A stretch of DNA of 64,000 nucleotides. It comes from Pictodentalium vernedei. Taxonomy: Eukaryota; Mollusca; Scaphopoda; Dentaliida; Dentaliidae. Position numbers and translations under genes: made by a program. The notes under the pieces were generated by a model, which saw only the letters and a list, made by a program, of their open reading frames with translations, made no database searches and had not been told where the DNA came from. The stretch lies in NCBI GenBank assembly GCA_031216915.1, contig CM062297.1, forward strand, positions 833,543,337 through 833,607,336, written 5' to 3'. This document shows positions 1 to 10,756 of the stretch, piece after piece. Numbering within the stretch: the stretch's first letter is position 1; every line of letters begins with the position of its first letter.

Positions 1-542
1 GCAAGTGCTTCAAGTGACAGGATAGTAGGAATGGTAGTATATTAAAGTGTCAATATTCCTTGAATAATTACCCCTCAAACTGTGATGTCAGTTGTTGAAC
101 TTGAAGCTGACAGAAAAAAAAATATTGCTGTGACCCATTTTGCTTCAAATGATTGCAACTGTGTTTGGGTATGGTTGCAGCCATTACCTTTTACCACTAA
201 ACCACTTTCAAAATGAAATTACGTGATGTTATGTGACTTCGAAGTTAAATTACATTTTTGCTTTACAACAAAAATTTAATGTGAGCATAATACGTGTAAT
301 CTCAATCATCCCAGATCAAAATATTTAGGAGGGCAATTTTTCGCTCTCCTTAATTCTTTCAGGAGGGCAGTAAGGAGGGCTAAAAAATCGCTCTCCTGAA
401 ATTGCCAAGCCTGCCAACTTAAATGTAACAAACTAAAAAGTAGTGAAAAGGTTTTTGTCCTTGAAGTATTCACAAAGACCAAATCTTTTTCAGGAATCAA
501 AAACAATATCAGAGATATACTGTGGTCACTATATATACTCAC
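1..542. other. Intron of the PRCP-like gene, no other feature
   Basis: This AT-rich stretch lies downstream (minus strand) of the exon at 543-644. It begins with the splice donor of that exon (gtgagtata reading leftward from 542). I looked for the next PRCP exon, which would carry the GGSYGG serine motif, and did not find it here. A short direct repeat, 'ggagggcaatttttcgctctcct' and its neighbour, lies around 330-400. Confidence 0.5.
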
Positions 543-644
543 CTTAAAAACATTCTGTCCATAAGGTACCGACTTTCCATAATATCTGTGTTCGGCAAAC
601 ACAAGCATAGCCTTGAAATCGGGTGCAATATCCCACATAAATCC
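543..644 (-). CDS. PRCP: Exon of a lysosomal Pro-X carboxypeptidase-like serine peptidase (S28)
   Basis: This internal coding exon has 34 complete codons, GGA (Gly) to AAG (Lys). It is preceded on the minus strand by the acceptor ttgtag at 650-645 and followed by the donor gtgagt from 542. Its translation holds the segment AMLVFAEHRYYGKS, a hallmark of S28 peptidases, and the preceding GFMWDIAP favours PRCP over its paralogue DPP7. In the family this segment forms part of the alpha/beta-hydrolase core before the nucleophile serine. PRCP removes C-terminal residues after proline in the lysosome. The exon joins in frame to the one at 17930-18070: both are in phase 0, and the last residues there (FCNNT) run into GFMWD as in known PRCPs. 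The catalytic Ser, Asp and His are not in this window. I see no disabling change. Confidence 0.85.
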
Positions 645-1425
645 CTACAATTAGTAAAAAATATGTATCAAGCAGATTTCTGTGTAGTTATACAGTAAAA
701 CACAACCCAACCAATTATTAATACAGTTTAAATCAATTTTTCAAATAAAAAGGTATTTCTTTAAGTTACTGGGCTATGGGCTAAATATTATTGGAGTTAT
801 CCTGAGGCTACCTAAGAAGTATTGGAGCAAATAAAATTCTGAAATTCAATTCAGGCTCCATATTTAATTTTATTATATGCACACTTACACTGTTCATAAC
901 TTCCAATGACTTAACAATAAACATTATTATTATCAATAATAATGTTTATTATTATCACTTTATAGGGCACTCCCTGGCGAATATTTTCATTTTCGGGGGC
1001 TGCACAAAACTCATATGTTTCCGTTCACATCCGGGTTCCCATGCAATAATGAAAAATTTGTTTCAATATGGTCCGGCGGCCTGCACATCCCCGGATGTAG
1101 GGGAGGTAACATTGTTTTGAGTTTGAATATTTGGAGAAGAGAGATGTGATGGCGGAATTTTGTGATCTTTGGCGCGAAAGAATTAAGATATACATTCACA
1201 TTTAAGGCATGAGTTAGTTGCTGACAATGATTGTGTGGGAATTTCACACATCTACTACATTGAAAAATGATAATAATGAGTAATCATAAGTGCTAGGCAT
1301 TCAATTTATCAGCGTGGGAAGCGGCCAGGTGAAAACCGCAAACGCACGACACGCCGAGGTAAGTAAAATTTTCAAGTTTTAAACAGATTATTCACAGGTG
1401 AACCAGGGCCTTAAATACTGTGAAA
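645..1425. other. PRCP intron, unique-looking sequence with a small hairpin
   Basis: No coding segment was recognised. An AT-rich palindrome centred near 933 (about 914-953) is built from aataaacattattatt and its complement. Around 1310-1360 a GC-richer patch ends in a textbook plus-strand donor (cgaggtaagta, about 1356), which could be the edge of a plus-strand first exon, but nothing else supports a gene. The DIRS-1 element follows directly. Confidence 0.4.
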
Positions 1426-1653
1426 GTTAAAAAATTTATAGTAATTTATATATTTTTTATACTTACCAATGACCCAGACTTAGCTGGTGCTAACTCTAAA
1501 AAATCCAGGGCCAAACACAAATTTTGCCCCCCAATCCCCAAAATTTGCATCCAAAACCAAAAGAAATCATGTCCTATAGGACCTCCATACTTCGCCCCTA
1601 CTGCGCATGCGCAGTGTCAAGGACGTTCCGAAATTGGCGCCAATTATCATTCT
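1426..1653. repeat. Left inverted terminal repeat of DIRS-1
   Basis: The segment from about 1463 to 1653 is an inverted copy of 8319-8508. It includes the palindromic gcgcatgcgc and the run gccccccaatcccc. The outermost part (1426-1462, gttaaaaaatttatag...) is specific to this end and reappears inverted inside the internal complementary region. Confidence 0.9.
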
Positions 1654-1728
1654 TACTGGCAGTGCCTGGTCAGCGCTATGTACTCAGCAGGGAGGTAAGA
1701 GTTCCCAACTCCTGGGAGGGCCATCCCC

Positions 1729-1817
1729 GTCTGGGTCATTGGTAAGTATAAAAAATATATAAATTACTATAAATTTTTTAACATTTTTATACTGTACCAA
1801 TGACCCAGACTTAGCTG
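1729..1817. repeat. Internal complementary region (ICR) of DIRS-1
   Basis: Bases 1729-1782 are the reverse complement of the extreme left end (from 1426), and 1783-1817 are the reverse complement of the extreme right end (to 8520). Read on the minus strand, the ICR spells the two ends joined (..tataaaaat next to gttaaaaaa..). In the DIRS model the ICR templates closure of the single-stranded cDNA into a circle. Together with 1426-1478 it can fold into a stem of about 54 bp with the DNA between as a loop. Confidence 0.88.
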
Positions 1818-2417
1818 AATAGTAAAAAGGCTGGAGGGCCTAGGACATAGAGGAAAATCCAATAAGCTCAACTATATAATATAGAGGCAACCCCTCAAGG
1901 AGAAAAGGAGTATTAGGCTTTACATGTATCTTTCTTATTTTATGTTAAATTAGAAAGATACAATACCCTTCATAATTGAGCACAATAACATTCATGCTCT
2001 CTATTAACATCCAGTATAACCCTTTATACTAATTATTTTTAAAGTAAGCCAATAAATAAAGTTAGTCCAGAGAATTGAGACTCTTTATATTCTTTAAAAA
2101 GTGTCCGAGGATTGTACATTAACGCCCGTTTGACACTTGACATATACAAATGCTTCACACCGAGCTACACTTTAAAAATATGACATGAATGAATTTTTAA
2201 CATTAATATTACACTTTAAAACCATCCCGGAAACGACTCAGAAATACTGACTTCGGAGGAGGCATTCCCTTGCTTTTCACTATAAAGCAGGTGACCTAAG
2301 GGAACACCCTCCTCCCCCCCTTCCCCTTGACCTGGGTCAAATAGCCCAGAGCGAAGAGGGCAGCCGAACGGAGTCACTGCCGGAACAGAAAGCCTGCATA
2401 ACTATAGTTGCAACTGT
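1818..2417. other. Non-coding 3' region of DIRS-1
   Basis: This is 600 bp between the recombinase stop codon and the ICR. No open frame of note occurs. It contains a pyrimidine-rich run (cctcctccccccc near 2310) and a short inverted repeat around catgtatctttcttatt (1922-1955). The homologous stretch of DIRS-3 (38546-39110) is conserved enough to align. Confidence 0.6.
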
Positions 2418-3446
2418 TTAGTGGACGACATTCTGAGCAACAGATAACGGACCTAAACAATGCAGGTCTCCAGAAATGGACTCAATATTTCTGAGATAAA
2501 AATTCGTGAATGTGGATGGCTGAGACCAATAAGCAGCCTTCATTAAATCTGTAATAGCAATACTATTAGCGTAAGCCCAAGAAGTAGCAAGAGCTCTTAC
2601 TTCATGAGCCGAAATCTTAAGCACAGACTGCTGAGAAGAAGATAAACTCTCATAAGCAGTACGGATAGTTAATTGAATCCATCTAGCAATAGAATGGACC
2701 GAAATGTCCCTTCTATTAGGCATCAAAGACAGAAAGAAACATTTTCGTCCCTTTCTGATAAAATGAGATCTCTGTTTATAGATACGTAACGCTCTAACAG
2801 GACAGAGTAAAGGCCTACGCCCGTCTGAAGACGGAAGAGCCTTAATAACAATAGGTTCCGGATATTTATTAGGAGCCTGATTCTTAGCTAAAAAACCCAC
2901 ATTAGTAGTGAAGGTGATAGTGTTCCCGACACTACGATAGTGAGAATCATCCACCGACAGTGCATGAAGCTCACTGACTCTTCTAGCAGAAGAGAAAGCT
3001 AAGAGAAAAGCTGTCTTATACGATAAGAATTTGAAATCTACTGTCCCAAGAGGTTCAAATGGCTTTTCCTTCAGTTTAAGAAGAACCCAAGCTAAATTCC
3101 ATTTAGGAATTAACCTAAGAGTTCTGGGTCTATTTATCGAGAAGTTTCTAACCAACTTAGATAAAGAGACATTAGATCCAATTTGTAAACTATCATGATG
3201 TGCATAGGTATCAGATAACATAGACCTATAACCCTTAATAGTAACAGGCTGCAGTTTGATTTCGTCAAACAAGTATACTAGAAAGTTTGCAATGTCTGGT
3301 ATAGAGGGATCAAAAATATCCACAGAATGATCCCTACACCAACGACGAAAAACCTTCCACTTAGCCGCATAGTTTAGCGAAGAGGAGGTCCTCCTACAGT
3401 TAGAAATCGCGTCCACTGCTCGTCCTGAAAAGTGCTTGCCATGCAA
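2418..3446 (-). CDS. DIRS-1 tyrosine recombinase (integrase-like)
   Basis: This 342-residue open frame is the only undamaged gene of DIRS-1. The N-terminal half carries the conserved core-binding region (YAAKWKVFRRWC about residue 27, LQPVTIKGYRSML about 75). The catalytic domain shows the first Arg in SARRVSELHALS (about 153), the HEVRALATSW box (His-x-x-Arg, about 281) and a Tyr nucleophile candidate in FTNFYL (about 318). Family members cut and rejoin DNA through a 3'-phosphotyrosine and insert the circular retrotransposon DNA without target duplication. The ATG at 3446 is the first in the frame, and it lies upstream of the end of the RT frame (3400), so the genes overlap by about 47 nt. 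Homologous to the DIRS-2 recombinase at 23214-24302. Confidence 0.9.
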   Translation of the reverse strand: MHGKHFSGRAVDAISNCRRTSSSLNYAAKWKVFRRWCRDHSVDIFDPSIPDIANFLVYLFDEIKLQPVTIKGYRSMLSDTYAHHDSLQIGSNVSLSKLVRNFSINRPRTLRLIPKWNLAWVLLKLKEKPFEPLGTVDFKFLSYKTAFLLAFSSARRVSELHALSVDDSHYRSVGNTITFTTNVGFLAKNQAPNKYPEPIVIKALPSSDGRRPLLCPVRALRIYKQRSHFIRKGRKCFFLSLMPNRRDISVHSIARWIQLTIRTAYESLSSSQQSVLKISAHEVRALATSWAYANSIAITDLMKAAYWSQPSTFTNFYLRNIESISGDLHCLGPLSVAQNVVH

Positions 3447-5378
3447 GAAGGTTGAGACCTTGCGGGTTGTGATGGAGTTGACACGATTTCCCCTGCGAAA
3501 GAAGATCCTCCCGTGGAGGAAGCTTTCGCGGTAGGTCCCACAACAGACACCTGAGTAGATTTATCCACGGTCTCTGTGGAGACAGAGATGCTACCAACAG
3601 AATCTTGCATTGAGATTGTTTTATCTTTAGCAATACTTGCTGAATTAACGGCGCGGAGGATACGCATATCCTATCATTCCGTCCCAAGGGATCGACAGAG
3701 CGTCTACTGCAAATGCTCTTGGATCCAGACACGGAGACACATACGTCTGCAACTGATTGTTGAGATGTGTCGCAAATAAATCTATCATTGGCCGTTCCCA
3801 CTGGTAGCAAATCTGATTGAATACTTGTTTGTTGAGAGTCCACTCCGACGGCAACAAGCGACCCTTTCGTGAAAGGGAGTCTGCTAGTACATTCAGACGA
3901 CCCGGTATGTGACGGACCGAAAGAAGAACCTGATGTTCTAGCGCAAACAGAAGGATTCTTTCCGTTAGATTGAACAATGGAACTGAATGAGTGCCTCCCT
4001 AATTCCGTATATACGCCACTACTGTCGTATTGTCGGATAGGATTTGGACATGAGCATTGTGAATAATGTCCATCCAATGACGTAACGCAAGCCAAACTGA
4101 CATCATTTCCTTGATGTTTATGTGCTTGCCCAGGAATTGCGGATCCCAAAGACCCTGGCATCTCGAATCCATTGGGATCAATGATGCACCCCAACCTGTT
4201 TGACTGGCATCCGTCATAATGGTAAAACTCGGATCCGGCAACTGCAGCAGAACTCCCTGAGTTAACCACTGAATGTTTGCCCAAGTCTGAATCTCTTGTT
4301 TCACTTGATCTGACAAGAGAACGTCTATGTCGAGTGAATGAATTTTCACACTCCAATTCTGAGTCAAGAAAATTTGGAGAGGACGCGTGCGTAACCGCCC
4401 CATCGGAATGAGATCCGCAGCGGCTCCGCACAGACCTATCAGTCTCATAAATTCTCTCGCCGTGACTTTGTCTGCGTGCACACAATAGCGAGCGTAACAA
4501 CTGACTAATTTCGCTCTGGTTAACGGCAGACGAACGAGATTGTTGTGCGTCTCGAAGCTCATTCCCAGAAGTGTGAATGACTTGGACGGCACCAGATCCG
4601 ACTTCTCCTCGTTTACTATAAAACCGAGACGTCGGAGCAATAGAAGTAGATTCTGAACATCGTTCTGAAGCGTTAACTCGTTGCCGTACCTCTGAAGAAT
4701 GTCGTCCAGGTAGGCCGACGTTACCGCAGACGAATGAGCTCGGAAATAGATTATTACCGAGTTCATTACCCGAGTGAAAGCCCAGGGTGCTAGATTCAAT
4801 CCGAAGCACATCGCCCGGAATTGATACACCACTCCTAGGACTGTGAAGCATAGATACTTTCTGAATGTCGGATGTACCATGACGTGAAAGTACGCATCTT
4901 TGAGATCTATGCTTGTTGCATAATCGTTCACCCGAATACTCGCTCTGACCGACCGAATCGTCTCCATATAAAACTTCGGAGCGACGATCAGCTTGTTTAT
5001 CCAGCTCAAATCTATGACTGGACGGAACGAGCCGTCTGGTTTCGGAACCAGAAACAGATGGCTGTAGAATCCCGGAGTCTCCTGGTTTTCTACGACCTCT
5101 ACCGCATTCTTCATTAAAAGAGACTGCACCTCTGATAATAGAGCGTCTCTTTTCTGCGGATTTGAAGGAAGTTGAGTCCATTTTGGACTTCGAGTTAATG
5201 GAGGCTTTCATTTGAAGGATATCTTTAGACCTTCCGAAGTCACTCCTCTCACCCAAGGGTCGTCCGTAATCGACGCCCACTCTTGTGAAAAGCTCGACAA
5301 CCTTCCGCCAACCAGTACGCGATAGAGGTTTAAGCCATCACCTCCTGGACCTGCAAGGCCTGCGGTAGGAGAAACCAT
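3400..5378 (-). pseudogene. DIRS-1 reverse transcriptase-RNase H, broken by two stops and one frameshift
   Basis: Starting at ATG 5378, 41 nt before ORF1 ends, the frame reads MVSPTAGLAG as in DIRS-2. RT motifs are clear: SIDLKDAYFHV, FGLNLAPWAFTR and the catalytic AYLDDILQ (near 4705). RNase H motifs follow (TDASQTGWGASL near 4200, LSDNTTVVAYIRN ending at 4002), and then a conserved DIRS C-terminal domain (DLFAT...FVSP-type). Damage relative to DIRS-2: TGA at 5208-5210 where DIRS-2 has CGA (Arg), TAG at 3999-4001 where DIRS-2 has CAG (Gln), and a one-base shift near 3660, after which the frame ends at 3400. Both nonsense codons are consistent with C-to-T changes on the coding strand. Confidence 0.9.
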
Positions 5379-7432
5379 GTCCTCCACGACCCGCACCTCG
5401 TCCCGTCGACCTCGGGGCGTCCGACCGGTTGTCCCGGCCCGAAGGACGTCCCGAACGTGAGTCGCTACCTTGACGGTCTCTTGAATAAGACCAAGAGGAC
5501 GCACCGGAACCTCTATAGGAACCTCTCTTGGGCGCATTAGACCCAGAAGTGCCTGTCTTACTCTTGTCTGCCGTGTCCGACTTCTTAGAAGCAGATTTGA
5601 ACAGCAGAGAATCCGAAGCTTTCTTTGTAATTTTATCATAAATTGCAGAAAGCTTGCCGTCAAAGAGAAGTTCTCCGGAGACCGAAGCGACTCTGAGAGA
5701 GTTCTTCACCTTAGTATCCACGAGTGTGAATGTAGCTAGGGCTGCGTCACGTCTAACCAACTCCAGGTTTGCCACTGAAAGGGCGGATTTACACGTGGAA
5801 TAAGCTACTGCCCTTGAAAGAAGTCTTAAAGAGGATTGTATATCCTGAAATTCTTTCCCTTGAAGGCGCAGTGATAACGCCTTAGTAAGGTGATCTGCGT
5901 AAGATAAGGCATCTAAACTGACTCTGTTAGACGAAATAGTTGTTTCCAACACCGCGGTTGGAATAGACGCCGACGACGGTAATGATAACTCTAAGTCTTC
6001 CGCCTCGTCGTCCATACGCAGAGGAACTCTCGGAATACCCTGTCCTGCCGTGTCGAATTTATTCCTTGCATTAATGAAAGGCAGGTTGAGAGTATTGGCG
6101 GACAAGAAACCTGCTTTCCCCGTTTTGGAAGCAAGTTTGAATATAGTGTCGTTCAATAATTCAAATGTTCTTGCAACATTATTGGACTGAGACGGAAACT
6201 CGGGAGCGATGTCCCTGAACCGCTCAAAAAAATCAGAGTCCAATGACGCTATAATCCTCTTGTCTGGAACCGCAGCAGTCTGGCCCGACGGAACAACTTT
6301 AGGGAGAAAGTGCCGGATGAAGTCCACGGCAGCTTTATGTTGTTCCGAAAGGGATAGCTCCAAGTCATCCGTATCCCTTTCACCATCCGGTCGGACCTCA
6401 TGATGCTCCCGGTCGTCCGCCCCAGATGCTTCGGCGGAGCGTACCGACCCAGCGCCGTCGGATAATTCCCGATCCGACACCGTTTCTGTCGGCTGCTGCG
6501 ATAAGTTGTGCTATCTGCACAAGTACGTCCGGCATCGAGGCCTGCGGAGGCGCAGTCTTTCGCTGCTTCGCCGAGGGCAGCTCCGCATCTGATGACTCCC
6601 GCATACTTTTCCTATGCGAACGTCCGGAGTCCATCGGCCTCGTGTCCCTGGCTACCGGATGGTGTGACCTGGTCGCCGAAGAATCCCTGATCGGTGAAGC
6701 TGGTAAAATATCAGCGGTCACGTAGCCAAGGTGCGGTCGTGTGCGCTGACGAGAGGAAGAAGCCTGAGCAATCTCCGCGGACTGCCTATACAGCGGAGCG
6801 TCCCGAGCGACGGACGTATGCTCCGCTTGCGACACATTTTGTACCACAACATCTGGTCCCAGATGTTGTTGTACGAGAGAGGGGCCTCTCTCGCTCGCGG
6901 CCCGGCTGGACCTGGACGAGCTAGGAACCGGACTCAAAGGCTTCCTCCGATCTCGCCTACTACCCGCCGTCACTGGGTGTGCACGTTGAATGTTTATAGT
7001 GCTCGCATCACCCAACATTTCCTCCTGGACCGCAACGGATGAACCCGGCTGCCGAACCATTCGGTGAATGGACGCTACACCGGGCGAGCTAGCGGACGAC
7101 ATTTGTTTAATCTCCATGAGTGCTTTCGCCGCTAGCTCTGTATTCATTTGTGACGACGGAAGCGCACTTGCGGAAGATAACATGGAAACATCACCCTGTT
7201 CTTGTTCCTCTGAAATAGAAACTGAGAGAGTAGAGTGACCTTGCGGAGAAAGAGCCGGCATAGCCCTTTCTCCACTAACAACATATCGTGACACACGTTT
7301 CCAATGTTTGTCATCAAAATATTGACATATAGAACAGGGATTAGTGCGAGAACACTGACTACAATTAATGCAATGATCATGAAAGTCAGAGGAAGATTTC
7401 TTCCTATTACAATTTGAACAATATCCTTTCAT
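5338..7432 (-). pseudogene. DIRS-1 ORF1 (gag-like) with an N-terminal Cys/His module, frameshifted once
   Basis: The protein starts at ATG 7432 with a Cys/His cluster: Cys5, Cys8, His18, Cys21, Cys24, Cys27, Cys33, Cys36. A long Ser/Pro/Arg-rich linker follows, then a helical capsid-like domain with the signature ANLELVRRDA (near 5755), and a tail rich in Arg, Gly and Ser that is likely to bind RNA. An 8-bp loss near 6490 shifts the frame: the related copy at 43090-43115 has ggctgctgggatgctgcg where this one has ggctgctgcg, a deletion between short repeats. Reading resumes in another frame (from about 6480) to the stop at 5338. Such ORFs are thought to package the element's RNA; function here is by position and composition, not by a recognised domain. 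Confidence 0.8.
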
Positions 7433-8318
7433 TGTGAAAAGTCAACAACAAGTCCTAGTTACTCGCACAAACCCCTGACACAAAGATACATAATAACATG
7501 ATCCATTAATAATGAAAAAACAATTGCAAATCAAAATAATTTTTGAAAAATATTTTTTCAGCGAAGCCCAAGTTTCTGAAAAGTAACGCTGAGCCCCGAT
7601 GGATCCGATGGCTAAGTGTGGTCAAAAATTTTAAATTTATATTAAATAATTAATGCAACACTTACGGATAATAAAAATGTATCTGATAGTGAGATAAACT
7701 ACACCAAAGGCAAACAGCCCCCCTCAAAAGAGACTGTTGCCAATGTAAACAAACAGTGTAAAACACCAGAAAACATGACTCCAGGCACTGAAAAAACTGG
7801 CCCGAAATCAGTCATCAAAATTACACTCTATATGATGCAAGACAGAGACTCCCAGGGGAGAATCTGCCGAACATCAGATGGAAGATGCAGAACACAACGT
7901 TTATACACCCATGGGTGAAAACGTAACTATGGGGAAAATAACAGAAAACATTCTGTAACCAAGCAACTCTCCCAAGAGAATTTAGAAATGATCTTTCTCA
8001 AAAATATGCCAAAAGCATGGGAGAATTGCAAGGGGGGACTTAGAAGACCAGGGGAGAGGAAACACTGAATAAGCAGTGCAACTTTTTAGCAAGAATGACA
8101 ACAAGAGGCCCATGCCTCGAAAATAGGCAACTTAACATAATTTCATAAAAAATTTTAACTACAGCCCTGATTATTTTTTGTCACTCCTTTTTCCTCTCCT
8201 CCTTCTATATCCTCCTTAGAATCACCATTTCTCCAATAATTACGTGTCTGGTATCCTTTAAACTGAGATTTACAAGCACAAAGATCAGTGAGATGTTGAC
8301 TGATGAAGGGCCAAACAG
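7433..8318. other. Leader region of DIRS-1
   Basis: This is AT-rich DNA between the right terminal repeat and the ORF1 start, with no open frame of note. It should hold the 5' untranslated RNA and promoter, but no core promoter motif could be singled out. The matching region of DIRS-3 is 44062-44956. Confidence 0.5.
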
Positions 8319-8520
8319 AGAATGATAATTGGCGTCAATTTCGGAACGTCCTTGACACTGCGCATGCGCAGTAGGGGCGAAGTATGGAGGTCCTATAGGA
8401 CATGATTTCTTTTGGTTTTGGATGCAAATTTTGGGGATTGGGGGGCAAAATTTGTGTTTGGCCCTGGATTTTTTAGAGTTAGCACCAGCTAAGTCTGGGT
8501 CATTGGTACAGTATAAAAAT
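8319..8520. repeat. Right inverted terminal repeat of DIRS-1
   Basis: This is the inverted partner of 1463-1653, with one obvious base difference (ggcgtcaatt against ggcgccaatt). The last 13 bases (cagtataaaaat) are specific to this end and match, inverted, the second half of the ICR. This end is the 5' side for the minus-strand genes. Confidence 0.9.
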
Positions 8521-8884
8521 ATATTTGTAATACTTCCGGAAAAAATTCCAATTTATGACTTTATAAGGTTTGGTGTGGTAAAGTTGCTAGTTTTGACATG
8601 AAAAATCGGGGAGTTTAAAATTTCCTAATCTTGTGTACAACAAATGACTTTCGGTACTTGTTTGCGTTGGGCGTCAACTGATTAATCACGTGACAATACT
8701 TAGCTAAAAATACCGTGTTGATAAACAGACGACACGCGTCAATTTTCAATAAATTTCAGTGTTCATTTTTTCAAAATGTCACAATCGAGTGAGTTAGGGG
8801 AAGACGATTTGGAAAACATTGAGAAAAGTTCAGTGCCTCACAACACAGCACTGGCTAACATGCAACCTCTTTGAAATGTGATAA
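8521..8884. other. PRCP intron with a 32-codon ATG-initiated open frame
   Basis: A plus-strand frame at 8776-8874 starts MSQSSELGEDDLENIEKSS and ends after 32 residues. Its acidic N-terminus followed by VPHNT is reminiscent of the N-terminus of invertebrate KIAA1958/Crypton-type recombinase-like proteins, so it may be a relic of one. This is inference from a short match remembered by pattern only. Nothing downstream continues it. Confidence 0.25.
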
Positions 8885-9060
8885 TAATACAAATAACATT
8901 ATTTTTTACGGGCGTTATGGTTCATTAACGGCTCTACAAAAATGATTAACAGCCCTTGGGCCTATTAGTGGCCCTTGACTTCGTCTCGGGCCACTAATAG
9001 ACCCTTGGGCTGTTAATCATTTTCGTATGGCCATTAATGAACCATAACGCCCTCAAAAAT
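8885..9060. repeat. Foldback (hairpin) element
   Basis: Two arms of about 80 bp (aataacattatttttta...cggctc... and the inverted copy ending ...aaaataatgttatt) enclose a short loop, ttgacttcgtctc. Arms differ at a few positions. It has the look of a non-autonomous foldback or MITE. No transposase lies nearby. Confidence 0.75.
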
Positions 9061-9197
9061 AATGTTATTGTATAATTATTGATAATAATAATGTTCTGGA
9101 TTTTACAATTCAATATGCTGTGATTTTCAAGTTCTCCAAAAGTTACATTAACCAAACACTATACCTGGCAAATTAACTTATTAAATTTAAGCCTTAA

Positions 9198-10370
9198 ATG
9201 AAAGTGTCAATGACACTGTAACTCAACTTGACAAACTTGAACTTGGTAAGTTATTAATGAAATGGCAAAATTGAAGATCATTGGTACCAATGTCATTTTT
9301 TTTGCCAGTGGCAACATTTTTTAACAGAAACCGAAGAAAATCGATAGCTCCCATCTAGAGGCATCCCCAAACAAGCATGCCAAGTTTCAAAGCAATCCTA
9401 TCATAAATGTGCTCTGTAGGGTGTACAAAAGGGAAATATTGTGGTCTGACTAGACTAAATTCTAAGAACGTTGGCTGTGGCAACATTTTTCGACGGAAAT
9501 GGAAGAAAATCGATATCTCCCATCTAGAGATCACCCTAAATAAGCATACCAGGTTTCAAAGCAAGCAAATCATAAATGTGCCCTGTAGGGTGTGCCAAAG
9601 AGAAATATTGTGGTTTGACTAAACTAAGTTCTAAGAACGTTGGCCGCGGCAACATTTTTTGACGGAAATTGAAGAAAATCGATTGCTCCCATCTACAGGT
9701 CACCCCAAACAAGCATGCCAGGTTTCAAAGCAATCTGATCATAAATGTACCCTGTAGGGTGTGCCAAAGGGAAATATTGAGTCTTCTGACTAAACTAAGT
9801 TCTAAGAACGTTGGCCGCGGCAACATTTTTTGACAGAAATTGAAGAAAATCGATAGCTCCCATCTAGAGGTCTCCCCAAACAAGCATACCAGGTTTCAAA
9901 GTAATCCAATCATAAATGGGCCCTGTAGGGTGTGCCAAAGGGAAATATTGAGGTCTGACTAAACTAAGTTCTACGAACGTTGGACGTGGCAACATTTTTT
10001 GCCGGAAATCGAAGAAAATCGATAGCTCCCATCTAGAGGTCACCCTAAATAAGCATACCAGGTTTCAAAGCAATCAAATCATAAATGTGCCCTGTAGGGT
10101 GTGCCAAAGGGAAATATTGTGGTTTGACTAAACTAAGTTCTAAGAACGTTGGCCGCAGCAACATTTTTTGACGGAAATTGAAGAAAATCGATAGCTCCCA
10201 TCTGGAGGTCACCCCAAACAAGCATACCAAGTTTCAAAGTAATCTGATCATAAATGCGACCTGTGAGGTGTGCCAAAGGAAATTGTGGACGTACGTACTA
10301 ACGTACGTACGCCGATGGACGAGAAGTGATGGCAATAGCTCAGCTTGACTTTGTCAAGTTGAGCTAAAAA
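9198..10370. repeat. Pearl/Helitron-like element A with six ~170 bp tandem units
   Basis: Units begin at 9309, 9479, 9648, 9819, 9988 and 10157 (ggcaacattttttgacgg), a period of 169-171 bp. The block starts with gaaagtgtcaatgacactgt and an 'actcaacttgacaa' motif (9198-9230) and ends with a cgtacgtac stretch and the inverted motif gtcaagttgagcta (10350-10370). Left and right motifs are inverted. Bivalve 'pearl' elements have such central arrays; assignment is by architecture only. Small open frames inside are artefacts of the repeat. Confidence 0.7.
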
Positions 10371-10440
10371 TAGCTTATGACCCTTCATTGGAATGAGCTA
10401 ACCAAGCTCATTCCAATGATGAGTCAAAAGCTATGTTTTT
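10371..10440. repeat. Short inverted repeat with the attggaatgagct core
   Basis: The sequence atagcttatgacccttcatt...gatgagtcaaaagctat forms a near-palindrome of about 70 bp. It resembles the core of the TTAA-flanked MITEs at 16913, 18399 and 55045 but lacks their outer TTAACCC ends. Confidence 0.6.
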
Positions 10441-10756
10441 TCAGCAAAAATGAAATCTTTAGTTATGCCTATGAAAGATTTCTTGTTTCTCCAGGTTTCT
10501 CAGGCAATTTTTCCTCAATATTATGATGAGACGAGAGAGGGAGGTTTTTTTTTTGTTTATTCACAAAACAGTTCTGAAGATAGCTGGAATCAGAAATTTA
10601 ACTACTTGCACTATTATGTGACAAAGCAATGTTTTTAGAATTGAAAATTTCCCATAAGGCCAAAAACAAATAATGGTTAGGTTCCGGTTATCCGACTGAC
10701 TCTAATTTTGTGCCCCAACCCTAACAATTTTTTTTATTGAAATTGAAAAAGAAACA
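10441..10756. other. Intronic spacer, nothing recognised
   Basis: Low-complexity AT-rich DNA with a t9 run at 10546. A 62-codon open frame is present, but its composition does not look coding. Confidence 0.4.

Larger units (their letters stand above)
1426..8520 (-). mobile_element. DIRS-1: DIRS-like tyrosine-recombinase retrotransposon, 7.1 kb, inside a PRCP intron
   Basis: The coding strand is minus. The order is right inverted terminal repeat (8319-8520), leader (7433-8318), ORF1 gag-like (5338-7432), ORF2 RT-RNase H (3400-5378), tyrosine recombinase (2418-3446), a non-coding tail, the internal complementary region (1729-1817) and the left inverted repeat (1426-1653). No target-site duplication is seen: flanks are ...tactgtgaaa before and atatttgtaa after. 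These are the defining traits of DIRS-group elements, which integrate by a tyrosine recombinase rather than a DDE integrase. ORF1 carries one small deletion and ORF2 two nonsense codons and one frameshift, while the recombinase frame is open. The two terminal repeats are almost identical, so the copy is young but not autonomous as it stands. Confidence 0.93.

Noticed and set aside
3400-5280. A 626-codon minus-strand frame in DIRS-1
   Set aside because: It is the shifted frame of ORF2. Only the last ~90 codons coincide with the true ORF2 frame after the deletion near 3660.
6209-7042. Plus-strand frames inside DIRS-1 ORF1
   Set aside because: Antisense shadows of the gag-like gene; their equivalents in DIRS-3 (42960-43358) exist only because the DNA is homologous.
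9309-10290. A CRISPR-like array
   Set aside because: The regularly spaced repeats are full-length ~170-bp tandem monomers without unique spacers, in a eukaryotic context.
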